Origin: DAOSVX01 sp035379765
GTDB taxonomy: Bacteria > Bacillota_I > Bacilli_A > RF39 > UBA660
Reading direction: 5' to 3'
Assembly: GCA_035379765.1 (NCBI GenBank)
Contig: DAOSVX010000045.1
Span: 1 to 5,205, forward strand
DNA length: 5,205 nucleotides
The first letter of the stretch is position 1. Each line of letters opens with the position of its first letter. Shown here piece after piece: positions 1 to 5,205 of this stretch. Under the pieces are notes generated by a model. That model saw only the letters and a list, made by a program, of their open reading frames with translations. It did no database searches and was not told the origin of the DNA. The translations under genes were made by a program, and so were the position numbers.

Positions 1-1501
1 TACGTTTTTGATCAGCTTCTTTATTAGCTTCAGCTTCTTTCATCATTTTATCTATTTCCTCATCAGTTAAATTAGTTGATGATGTAATTGTAATTGATTG
101 TTCTTTGTTAGTACCTAAGTCTTTTGCTGTTACACTAACAATACCATTAGCATCAATATCAAATTTCACTTCAATTTGAGGAACCCCTCTAGGTGCTGGT
201 GGTATATTAGTTAATTGAAATCTACCTAAAGTCTTATTGTCAGCGGCCATTGGTCTTTCCCCTTGTAAAACATGAATATCAACAGCTGGTTGATTATCAG
301 CAGCTGTACTAAATACTTGACTCTTGCTAGTTGGAATAGTGGTATTTCTTGGTATTAAAGCAGTCATAACATCACCTAAGGTTTCAATTCCTAAAGAAAG
401 TGGTGTTACATCAAGTAATACTAAGTCATCTACTTCACCAGTTAAGACTCCACCTTGAATAGCTGCACCCATAGCTACAACTTCATCAGGGTTTACTTCT
501 TTACTTGGCTCTTGACCCATTTCTTTTTTAACTAATTCTTGAATATAAGGTATTCTAGTTGATCCACCAACTAAAATAACTTTATTAATGTCGGTTTTTT
601 TCATTTTAGCATCTTTTAAAGCTTTATGAACTGAGTCTAAAGTAGAATCAAATAAATCTCTATTTAGTTCTTCAAATTTAGCCCTTGTTAATTTAGTCTC
701 AAAATGAAGTGGTCCATCACTACCTTGGGTAATAAATGGCAAACTAATATCTGCTGATGTAACACTACTTAAATCCTTTTTAGCTTTTTCAGCAGCATCT
801 TTAATTCTCTGCATAGCCATTTTATCTTTTGATAAATCAACACCTTGTTCTTTTTTAAACTCACTTACTAAGTAATCCATAACATTTTTATCAAAGTCAT
901 CTCCACCTAAGCGATTATTACCACTAGTAGATTTTACTTCAAACACACCATCACCTAGTTCTAGGATAGAAACATCAAACGTTCCACCACCTAAGTCATA
1001 AACTAAAATAGTTTGGCTTTTTTCTTGTTTATCAAGTCCATAAGCTAAAGCTGCTGCTGTTGGTTCATTAATAATTCTCTCTACTTCTAATCCAGCTATT
1101 TTACCGGCATTTTTTGTAGCTTGTCTTTCCGCATCATTAAAGTATGCTGGAACTGTAATAACAGCTTTAGTTACTTTTTCTCCTAAATAACTTTCGGCAT
1201 CAGTTTTTAGTTTTCCTAAAATCTTAGCACTTATTTCTTCAGGAGTATATTTTTTCCCTTCTATTTCTACTTTTTCATTTGTGCCCATTTTTCTTTTAAT
1301 AGAAGAAACGGTTTTATTAACGTTAGTTATGGCTTGACGTTTAGCAACATCTCCAACCATTTCTACGCCATCTTTGAAAGCAACTACTGAAGGAGTAGTT
1401 CTATTGCCTTCGGCATTAGGGATAACTTTTGCTTCCCCACCTTCTAATACTGCGACACAACTATTTGTTGTCCCTAAATCAATTCCTATAATTTTACTCA
1501 T
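1..1501 (-). CDS. dnaK: Molecular chaperone DnaK (Hsp70), 3' end cut by window
   Basis: This is the cytosolic ATP-dependent Hsp70 chaperone, which works with DnaJ and GrpE to fold and rescue proteins. The frame is open from ATG (1501) to the window edge and gives 500 residues; the family usually has about 600, so the rest of the helical lid and the C-terminal tail are missing here. Visible motifs are the phosphate-1 loop IGIDLGTTNS (residues 5-14), NEPTAAA (145-151), DLGGGTFD (169-176), LGGDDFD, and GGSTR (312-316). The interdomain linker DDLVLLDVTP (about 358-367) is followed by the beta substrate-binding domain, which includes the family-typical run TTIPTSKSQVFSTAADNQ. The ATPase domain has the short, Gram-positive form near residues 75-100. 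A purine-rich stretch with AAAGGAAG (1511-1518) precedes the ATG by about ten bases. The gene follows grpE by 22 bases and should be transcribed with it under HrcA control. Identification is very secure. Confidence 0.98.
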   Translation of the reverse strand, partial: MSKIIGIDLGTTNSCVAVLEGGEAKVIPNAEGNRTTPSVVAFKDGVEMVGDVAKRQAITNVNKTVSSIKRKMGTNEKVEIEGKKYTPEEISAKILGKLKTDAESYLGEKVTKAVITVPAYFNDAERQATKNAGKIAGLEVERIINEPTAAALAYGLDKQEKSQTILVYDLGGGTFDVSILELGDGVFEVKSTSGNNRLGGDDFDKNVMDYLVSEFKKEQGVDLSKDKMAMQRIKDAAEKAKKDLSSVTSADISLPFITQGSDGPLHFETKLTRAKFEELNRDLFDSTLDSVHKALKDAKMKKTDINKVILVGGSTRIPYIQELVKKEMGQEPSKEVNPDEVVAMGAAIQGGVLTGEVDDLVLLDVTPLSLGIETLGDVMTALIPRNTTIPTSKSQVFSTAADNQPAVDIHVLQGERPMAADNKTLGRFQLTNIPPAPRGVPQIEVKFDIDANGIVSVTAKDLGTNKEQSITITSSTNLTDEEIDKMMKEAEANKEADQKR

Positions 1502-1523
1502 TTTTTCTTTCTTCCTTTCTTTC

Positions 1524-2015
1524 CTAATTATTTACTTTAACCATTGCTGGTCTAATAACTTTATCTTTATATGTGTAACCTTTAGTGAACACCTCTAAAA
1601 CCACATTAGTTGGTTTATTTTCATCGTGTTCAGTTATAACAGCTTCCATATTATTAGGATTAAACTCTAATCCCAAACATTCTATTTCTTTTATTTCATA
1701 ATCATCTAGTATTTGATGTAAATTGCCATAAATAATCTTTATTCCGGCTAAAAACTTGCTTACCTCATCTCCTAAATCATTATCATCTAATTTGATTGCT
1801 CGCTCTAAATCATCAACAATCGGCAATATTGATTTAACAAAATCTATTCCTTCATATTTAAGCATCTCACTAACTTCTTTGTTTGTGCGATTCTTAAAGT
1901 TAACAAATTCGGCTTGCAAGCGAAGATATTTATCACTAGCATCTTTCACTTTTTTTTCTAGTTCTAACACTTCTTTTGATTTAATATTCTTTTTAGTTTC
2001 CTCTTTCTTGGCCAC
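1524..2015 (-). CDS. grpE: Nucleotide exchange factor GrpE
   Basis: GrpE dimerises and releases ADP from DnaK, resetting the chaperone cycle in the cytosol. I chose GTG at 2015, giving 163 residues that begin MAKKEE. A strong GGAGGTG (2022-2028) sits six bases before it, whereas an in-frame TTG at 2030 would begin upstream of that site. A short lysine/glutamate-rich N-terminus leads into a long charged helix (about 15-60, containing LELEKKV and LRLQAEFVNFKNR), typical of the GrpE coiled-coil dimer. The C-terminal beta domain (about 115-163) carries the GrpE signature: NPNNMEAV, then NVVLEVFTKGY and VIRPAMVKV. Methionine stands where many homologues have histidine (NPxxHxAV), a known variant. 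The protein is shorter than the E. coli form (197 residues) mainly because the disordered N-terminus is reduced. It starts one base after the hrcA stop, which suggests translational coupling, and it ends in TAG. Confidence 0.96.
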   Translation of the reverse strand: MAKKEETKKNIKSKEVLELEKKVKDASDKYLRLQAEFVNFKNRTNKEVSEMLKYEGIDFVKSILPIVDDLERAIKLDDNDLGDEVSKFLAGIKIIYGNLHQILDDYEIKEIECLGLEFNPNNMEAVITEHDENKPTNVVLEVFTKGYTYKDKVIRPAMVKVNN

Positions 2016-2016
2016 T

Positions 2017-3003
2017 TTACACACCTCCAATATTTTTGTTTATATAATCCAACAATGCCACTACTTTTCCGTATTCCATCCTTTTAGGGCCAACTATAGC
2101 TATAGTCTTTTCTTCCCCATTTAAACAAAACTTTGTTTTAATGACCGTAACATTTGGATCTATTTCTGTTTCTTTACCAATATAAATATTTATGCCTTCT
2201 TTTTTAGCTTCAATATGTTTAATGAAAGATTCATCTTCAAATTTATTAATAATTTTTCTTACTTCCTCAACATTGTTATATTCAGGTTGTTTTAAAAAAT
2301 TAGTTTTACCACTCATAAATAAGTTGTTTTTAGTAAAATCGGTAAAAGCATCATAGAAAATGTTATAAACTGCTTCGTATTGCTTCATTTTTTTAGCAAT
2401 AACCGGTTTTACTTCAAATTCCAATCTTTCATTTACTTCATCTATTGGAGTACCAATTAACATTTTATTAACTATTTCACTAGTTTTGACAACTTCTTCT
2501 AAATTAATACTCTTTTCTAAATTAAATTGTTTATTTATTACTAATCCTTTATCAGTACATATTAAAGCTATAATACGACTATTATCCAAAGGAACAATAC
2601 TAACCTGTTTTAAAGCATTTTCTTTAGAACTTTTTCCTAACACTACCGAAGTATAACTAGTAATATCAGATATAACCTGCATACAACTATTTATAGCATC
2701 CGATAGAACCAATTCGTGGTTTTGAAATATTGTTTGTAATTTTAAAACATCTTCACCAGTTAATTCTTTAGGTTTCATTAAATTATCCACATAATACTTA
2801 TAACCTTTTTCTGATGGTATTCTTCCTGATGATACATGAGCTTTTTCAATCAAACCTAAGTCCTCTAAATGAGCCATTTCATTTCTAACTGTTGCACTAG
2901 AACATTTCATTCTTTTAGCTAAGAGTTTTGATCCGACTGGCTTCACCTTTTTTATATAAGTCTCGATTATTTCTTTTAAAATGTACTTCTGCCTTTCTTC
3001 CAA
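2017..3003 (-). CDS. hrcA: Heat-inducible transcription repressor HrcA
   Basis: HrcA binds CIRCE operators and represses class I heat-shock operons; in B. subtilis its activity depends on the GroEL chaperonin. With a TTG start at 3003 the protein has 328 residues, close to the usual 320-350. The N-terminus is a winged helix: ERQKYILKEIIETYI (about 3-17), the recognition region SSATVRNEMAHLEDLGLIEK (35-54), and the wing-like family signature SSGRIPSEKGYKYYVD (58-73). The remainder matches the HrcA effector and dimerisation region in layout, with motifs such as VVLG, LICTDKGLVINKQFNL and, near the C-terminus, IAIVGPKRMEYGKVVALLDYI. A GTG at 3024 is in frame, but it lies inside the operator and ahead of the Shine-Dalgarno sequence, so I rejected it as the start. 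This is the first gene of the operon and should be autoregulated through the two CIRCE sites upstream. Confidence 0.97.
   Translation of the reverse strand: MEERQKYILKEIIETYIKKVKPVGSKLLAKRMKCSSATVRNEMAHLEDLGLIEKAHVSSGRIPSEKGYKYYVDNLMKPKELTGEDVLKLQTIFQNHELVLSDAINSCMQVISDITSYTSVVLGKSSKENALKQVSIVPLDNSRIIALICTDKGLVINKQFNLEKSINLEEVVKTSEIVNKMLIGTPIDEVNERLEFEVKPVIAKKMKQYEAVYNIFYDAFTDFTKNNLFMSGKTNFLKQPEYNNVEEVRKIINKFEDESFIKHIEAKKEGINIYIGKETEIDPNVTVIKTKFCLNGEEKTIAIVGPKRMEYGKVVALLDYINKNIGGV
2022..2028 (-). promoter_or_regulatory. Shine-Dalgarno site of grpE inside the end of hrcA
   Basis: GGAGGTG on the minus strand is close to a perfect Shine-Dalgarno sequence. It is formed by the last hrcA codons (Gly-Gly-Val) just before the hrcA TAA (2019-2017). 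The six-base spacing to GTG at 2015 decides the grpE start in favour of that codon over TTG at 2030, and implies that ribosomes ending hrcA hand over directly to grpE. Confidence 0.85.
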
Positions 3004-3009
3004 ACATTT

Positions 3010-3016
3010 CACCTCT
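3010..3016 (-). promoter_or_regulatory. Shine-Dalgarno site of hrcA
   Basis: AGAGGTG on the minus strand lies six bases before TTG (3003-3001). No in-frame ATG is available near it; an ATG at 3008 is in another frame. This supports TTG as the hrcA start. The site begins one base after the proximal CIRCE arm ends. Confidence 0.8.
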
Positions 3017-3017
3017 T

Positions 3018-3044
3018 TTAGCACGCTGTTAAGCGAAGTGCTAA
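3018..3044 (-). promoter_or_regulatory. Proximal CIRCE operator (9-9-9)
   Basis: On the minus strand the arms are TTAGCACTT (3044-3036) and GCGTGCTAA (3026-3018), with a nine-base spacer. The CIRCE consensus is TTAGCACTC, nine bases, GAGTGCTAA, so each arm matches 8 of 9 positions and the spacing is exact. The outer seven base pairs are perfectly symmetric and the inner two are not. The site overlaps the predicted transcription start and lies just before the hrcA Shine-Dalgarno sequence. HrcA bound here should block transcription initiation. The element would also lie at the 5' end of the mRNA. Confidence 0.95.
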
Positions 3045-3048
3045 TATG

Positions 3049-3077
3049 ATTATATTACGCCAATTAGCACTTGTCAA
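3049..3077 (-). promoter_or_regulatory. Sigma-A promoter of the hrcA-grpE-dnaK operon
   Basis: The minus strand has TTGACA (3077-3072), a 17-base spacer and TATAAT (3054-3049), an exact match to the vegetative promoter consensus in both boxes and in spacing. Transcription should start near 3041-3044, giving a leader of roughly 40 bases. The -35 box lies within the distal CIRCE-like repeat and the start lies within the proximal one, so HrcA can occlude both ends of the promoter. Confidence 0.92.
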
Positions 3078-3093
3078 CACTTAAGTGCTAATT
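3062..3093 (-). promoter_or_regulatory. Distal CIRCE-like operator with 10-base spacer
   Basis: Perfect 11-bp inverted arms, AATTAGCACTT (3062-3072) and AAGTGCTAATT (3083-3093), flank a ten-base spacer. The core arms TTAGCACTT and AAGTGCTAA each match CIRCE at 8 of 9 positions, but CIRCE has a nine-base spacer. A second perfect palindrome, CACTTAAGTG (3078-3087), is nested within it and forms a third, poorer half-site. The element covers the -35 box. HrcA is the likely ligand, though the extra spacer base may weaken or change binding. Confidence 0.85.
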
Positions 3094-3097
3094 ATTT

Positions 3098-3134
3098 AAA
3101 AAAACAAAAGCTTGCCGTTAAAAGCAAACTTTTT
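3098..3134 (-). terminator. Intrinsic terminator after the WG-repeat gene pair
   Basis: On the minus strand a ten-base stem AAAAGTTTGC (3133-3124) pairs with GCAAGCTTTT (3115-3106), including one G-U pair, around an eight-base loop. It is followed by G and seven T residues (3104-3098). The stem begins three bases after the TAA of the upstream gene at 3136. It separates the envelope gene pair from the heat-shock operon. On the plus strand the trailing T run is shorter, so activity in that direction would be weak. Confidence 0.88.
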
Positions 3135-3135
3135 A

Positions 3136-4131
3136 TTAATTTAAACTTATTGTTGAAGCTATAAAAGTACCATATTCTTGACTAGTATAAATTTTCAACT
3201 TAATAGTATTATCTAATAATTCCGTACTATATGGCGGATATAAGACATCACTAGAAAAATCTGTTTTTCTTAAAGTAAAAATTTTACTAATTGTTTCTTC
3301 AATTTCAGGATTGTAAACAAATAATTTGTTTTTACTAGTAACAAACTCGATATATTTACCAGTTATAGCTATATGAATATAATCGTTTTCAGCTTTTATT
3401 TCTTCGCCATTATAATCATATATTTTATAATAATTATTAACCTTAGTTTTTATATAAAGCCCTGTATAGCTAATTATTGGTTCGTCTATATAAGCTGATA
3501 ATACAATATTATTTCTATCTACTATGGCCCATTTACCTTTTTTTAAAACCGCAAAATGATCAGCTATTAATTTATTACTATCAGAATCATAAGTGTTATC
3601 TAACCCAATAAAATCATATTCACAAGGCATTAGTATTTCAGCATCGGAAGCAGTAAAACTTAAAATACCCCACTTATTGTTTTCATCTTTAACAAAATAT
3701 ATATTATCTTCAATGTCCATTTGATAGTTTTTAAGAGCTTTATATATGCCTATTTCTTCATTATTAATAAAGTCATATAAAATTATTTCAAAATCATTTT
3801 CTTCATTAGTATCATAAACAAAAGCATAATGTTCATTAATAACATTTGTTTTTATATCCTTTATACCATACTGATAATAATCCAACGAATAGTTTGAATC
3901 ATCTATCACAGTAGAAGCAAAATCACAATAAGTGTTTTGACATAAATATTCTCCTAATAATTCATTGCTTTCACTATAAAAAGTTAACTTTTTTGTAAAA
4001 GTAGGTTCCTCTTCTTTTTCTTCTTCTATTGGCTTAGCCATAGTTTTATAATATCCACCTAGTACTGATAATAATATTAAAAGACCTAAAAAGATAATTA
4101 AAGATATAAAAAAGCCTTTCTTATTATTCAT
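3136..4131 (-). CDS. Membrane-anchored WG-repeat-like protein of unknown function
   Basis: I do not recognise a specific function. The 331-residue protein starts MNNKKG and has one hydrophobic segment (about 7-28) preceded by lysines and followed by a glutamate-rich stalk (about 35-43). This predicts a single-pass membrane protein with its body outside the cell. The body is beta-rich, with many Tyr, Asn and Asp residues. Two WG-type repeats are visible, KWGILS (Trp154) followed by PCEYDFIG, and KWAIVD (Trp201), 47 residues apart. Such repeats are thought to form beta structures for binding, but their role is poorly known. Cys64 and Cys69 are close together and a third Cys is at 170. The ATG lies one base after the stop of the upstream paralogue, behind a modest GGGGA ribosome site, so the pair is probably cotranscribed and coupled. 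A terminator follows directly, so this gene is probably not part of the heat-shock operon. A signal-peptide reading is possible but no clear cleavage site is seen. Confidence 0.85.
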   Translation of the reverse strand: MNNKKGFFISLIIFLGLLILLSVLGGYYKTMAKPIEEEKEEEPTFTKKLTFYSESNELLGEYLCQNTYCDFASTVIDDSNYSLDYYQYGIKDIKTNVINEHYAFVYDTNEENDFEIILYDFINNEEIGIYKALKNYQMDIEDNIYFVKDENNKWGILSFTASDAEILMPCEYDFIGLDNTYDSDSNKLIADHFAVLKKGKWAIVDRNNIVLSAYIDEPIISYTGLYIKTKVNNYYKIYDYNGEEIKAENDYIHIAITGKYIEFVTSKNKLFVYNPEIEETISKIFTLRKTDFSSDVLYPPYSTELLDNTIKLKIYTSQEYGTFIASTISLN

Positions 4132-4132
4132 A

Positions 4133-5205
4133 TTATTCCCCAGTTTCTATTTTATCTCCGGTAGTAGCATTATACCTATAAATACCACTATCGGTTAATA
4201 TTGTATATATACCCAAACTTAAATCTATTTCAAACTCTTCACTAGAACTTGTTAATTGAACAGGTTCATTAATTAAAGAATTCTTTTCATAATCATATAA
4301 CCACAACTTATTACTATCATCTACAGCAGCTATAAAACTGGAATGTAACTCATATAATAAATAAGTGTTATCTAATATCATATTGCCTTCATAATCAAGC
4401 AAAGCCCATGTACTACCACTCTGCCCTAATAAATAACTATCTTGAATCTTTATATCATCATACAAAAACGATATAGCTTTAGTTACTTCACTGGTATCTA
4501 TTTTTAATAAACCATATTTAGAATACTTATTAATAGCAATAACATATTTAGGCATACTATCTTCCAAATAAACACCGTTTTTATTATCTGATTCATTTGC
4601 ATAAGTATAAACATCTATATACTCACCTAATAATTTTTTTCTAGTTAAATCATAAAGATTTATTTTTACTGTTGTATCGTTTACCAAAATAGGAGCATCA
4701 TTTATAAATACAAATCGTTCATTATATATAGGAGTTACTAAAGTTTTAGTTGTATCACTGGCATCAGTAGCTAAAAAACAACTAGTAAAAGAAGTTGAAG
4801 TATCTGTAATAGCATTCTTATTTTCACAAGTATAAGTACCAATCAAATCAGTTTTATCTAAATCACTATAGAAATATAATTTATTATTTTCATAACTGTA
4901 ATAATCATACAAATTACTTACTTTTGCTTCTAAAATATTATATGTATATTCCTCTTTTTCTTCCCCTGTATAAACATTAACATATAAAATATTACCCAAA
5001 ACACTAACATCATAAGACTGTTTAGTTTCCGTTAAATAGTTATCATCCGAATATATACTAGTTTTAACATAATCATTATTATTTAAAGTTACACTAGTTG
5101 CCATCAATCTAACTAAATTATTATCATAAACAAATAAATCTTTATCATTATCAACAGTAACTATATAATTATCCAATACATCAATATAATTTATAGAATC
5201 TAATA
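4133..5205 (-). CDS. WG-repeat-like protein, paralogue of its neighbour, 5' end cut by window
   Basis: The frame is open to the window edge, with at least nine more codons before the TTG at 5176. That TTG has no convincing ribosome site, so I treat the gene as truncated at its N-terminus; 356 residues are visible. There is no hydrophobic segment in the visible part, and any anchor would lie outside the window. The protein is beta-rich and resembles the downstream gene along its length: KLYFYSD with a Cys pair (codons at about 4828 and 4780), a NERFVFIND stretch, KYGLLKID as a WG-like repeat with Tyr for Trp, and STWALLDYEGN as a second repeat. The visible start (NYIVTVDNDKDLFVYD to NILYVNVYTG) matches instead the C-terminal module of the neighbour, so the whole protein probably holds more than one unit. 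It ends KIETGE with TAA, one base before the next gene. Its function is unknown; an extracytoplasmic binding role is a guess. Confidence 0.82.
   Translation of the reverse strand, partial: LDSINYIDVLDNYIVTVDNDKDLFVYDNNLVRLMATSVTLNNNDYVKTSIYSDDNYLTETKQSYDVSVLGNILYVNVYTGEEKEEYTYNILEAKVSNLYDYYSYENNKLYFYSDLDKTDLIGTYTCENKNAITDTSTSFTSCFLATDASDTTKTLVTPIYNERFVFINDAPILVNDTTVKINLYDLTRKKLLGEYIDVYTYANESDNKNGVYLEDSMPKYVIAINKYSKYGLLKIDTSEVTKAISFLYDDIKIQDSYLLGQSGSTWALLDYEGNMILDNTYLLYELHSSFIAAVDDSNKLWLYDYEKNSLINEPVQLTSSSEEFEIDLSLGIYTILTDSGIYRYNATTGDKIETGE

Noticed and set aside
1374..1598. Open frame on the plus strand (74 codons) with a hydrophobic C-terminal half
   Set aside because: It is antisense to the start of dnaK and the end of grpE, both strongly conserved. 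The hydrophobic stretch reflects the complement of the purine-rich dnaK ribosome-binding region, and no ribosome site or homology is evident.
1756..2124. Open frame on the plus strand (122 codons)
   Set aside because: It lies antisense to grpE and the end of hrcA. Its serine- and leucine-rich composition is what the complement of lysine- and glutamate-rich coding sequence gives.
3004..3024. Seven-codon N-terminal extension of hrcA from GTG at 3024
   Set aside because: It would place the start inside the CIRCE arm and consume the only good Shine-Dalgarno sequence as coding sequence. HrcA proteins normally begin close to the ERQ motif.
3061..3093. Distal inverted repeat as a second intrinsic terminator
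   Set aside because: Although the arms are perfect, no T-run follows on either strand, the stem is AT-rich, and it contains the -35 box and CIRCE arms, so an operator role fits better.
4129..4138. Possibility that the two WG-repeat genes are one gene split by a frameshift or nonsense mutation
   Set aside because: The downstream frame begins with a charged cap and a transmembrane anchor, as expected for a true N-terminus, and it has its own ribosome site, so two genes is the simpler reading.
1..5205. Use of genetic code 4 (TGA as tryptophan), considered because of the low GC and Mollicutes-like features
   Set aside because: Tryptophan codons seen (for example 3670-3672 and 3529-3531) are TGG and no in-frame TGA occurs in any real gene, so the window gives no support for recoding.

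Overview
The window looks like chromosome from a low-GC Firmicutes or Mollicutes-related bacterium, possibly one of the uncultured gut Bacilli lineages. The grounds are very AT-rich DNA, the gene order hrcA-grpE-dnaK, CIRCE operators, a sigma-A-type promoter, and a DnaK that lacks the extra segment found in the ATPase domain of Gram-negative DnaK. Every recognisable gene lies on the minus strand. Tryptophan is read from TGG, the visible stops are TAA or TAG, and no in-frame TGA occurs, so nothing requires a recoded genetic code. The lineage assignment is inference from these traits only.

Reading in the direction of transcription (from high to low coordinates), the first region (5205 to 3136) holds two genes one base apart. 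The first is truncated by the window edge. Both encode proteins rich in Tyr, Asn and Asp with weak WG-type repeats, and they are clearly paralogous to each other. The second starts with a transmembrane anchor and an acidic stalk, so its body probably lies outside the cell. Their function is not recognisable. The pair ends in a strong intrinsic terminator (3098-3134).

The second region (3134 to 3004) is a compact control region. It holds the terminator, a perfect-consensus promoter (TTGACA, 17 bp, TATAAT) and two CIRCE-like inverted repeats. One repeat covers the -35 box and the other covers the presumed transcription start.

The third region (3003 to 1) is the class I heat-shock operon: hrcA (repressor), grpE (nucleotide-exchange factor) and dnaK (Hsp70, cut off at residue 500 by the window edge). 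HrcA should bind the CIRCE sites and repress its own operon, and GrpE and DnaK form the chaperone cycle that the operon supplies. dnaJ would be expected next but lies outside the window. HrcA and GrpE appear to use TTG and GTG starts chosen by good Shine-Dalgarno sequences, while dnaK uses ATG.

No stretch over 300 bases lacks a gene. I found no RNA genes, mobile elements or CRISPR arrays. The parts most worth a second look are the tandem envelope paralogues and the double CIRCE operator, whose distal copy has a 10-base spacer instead of 9.
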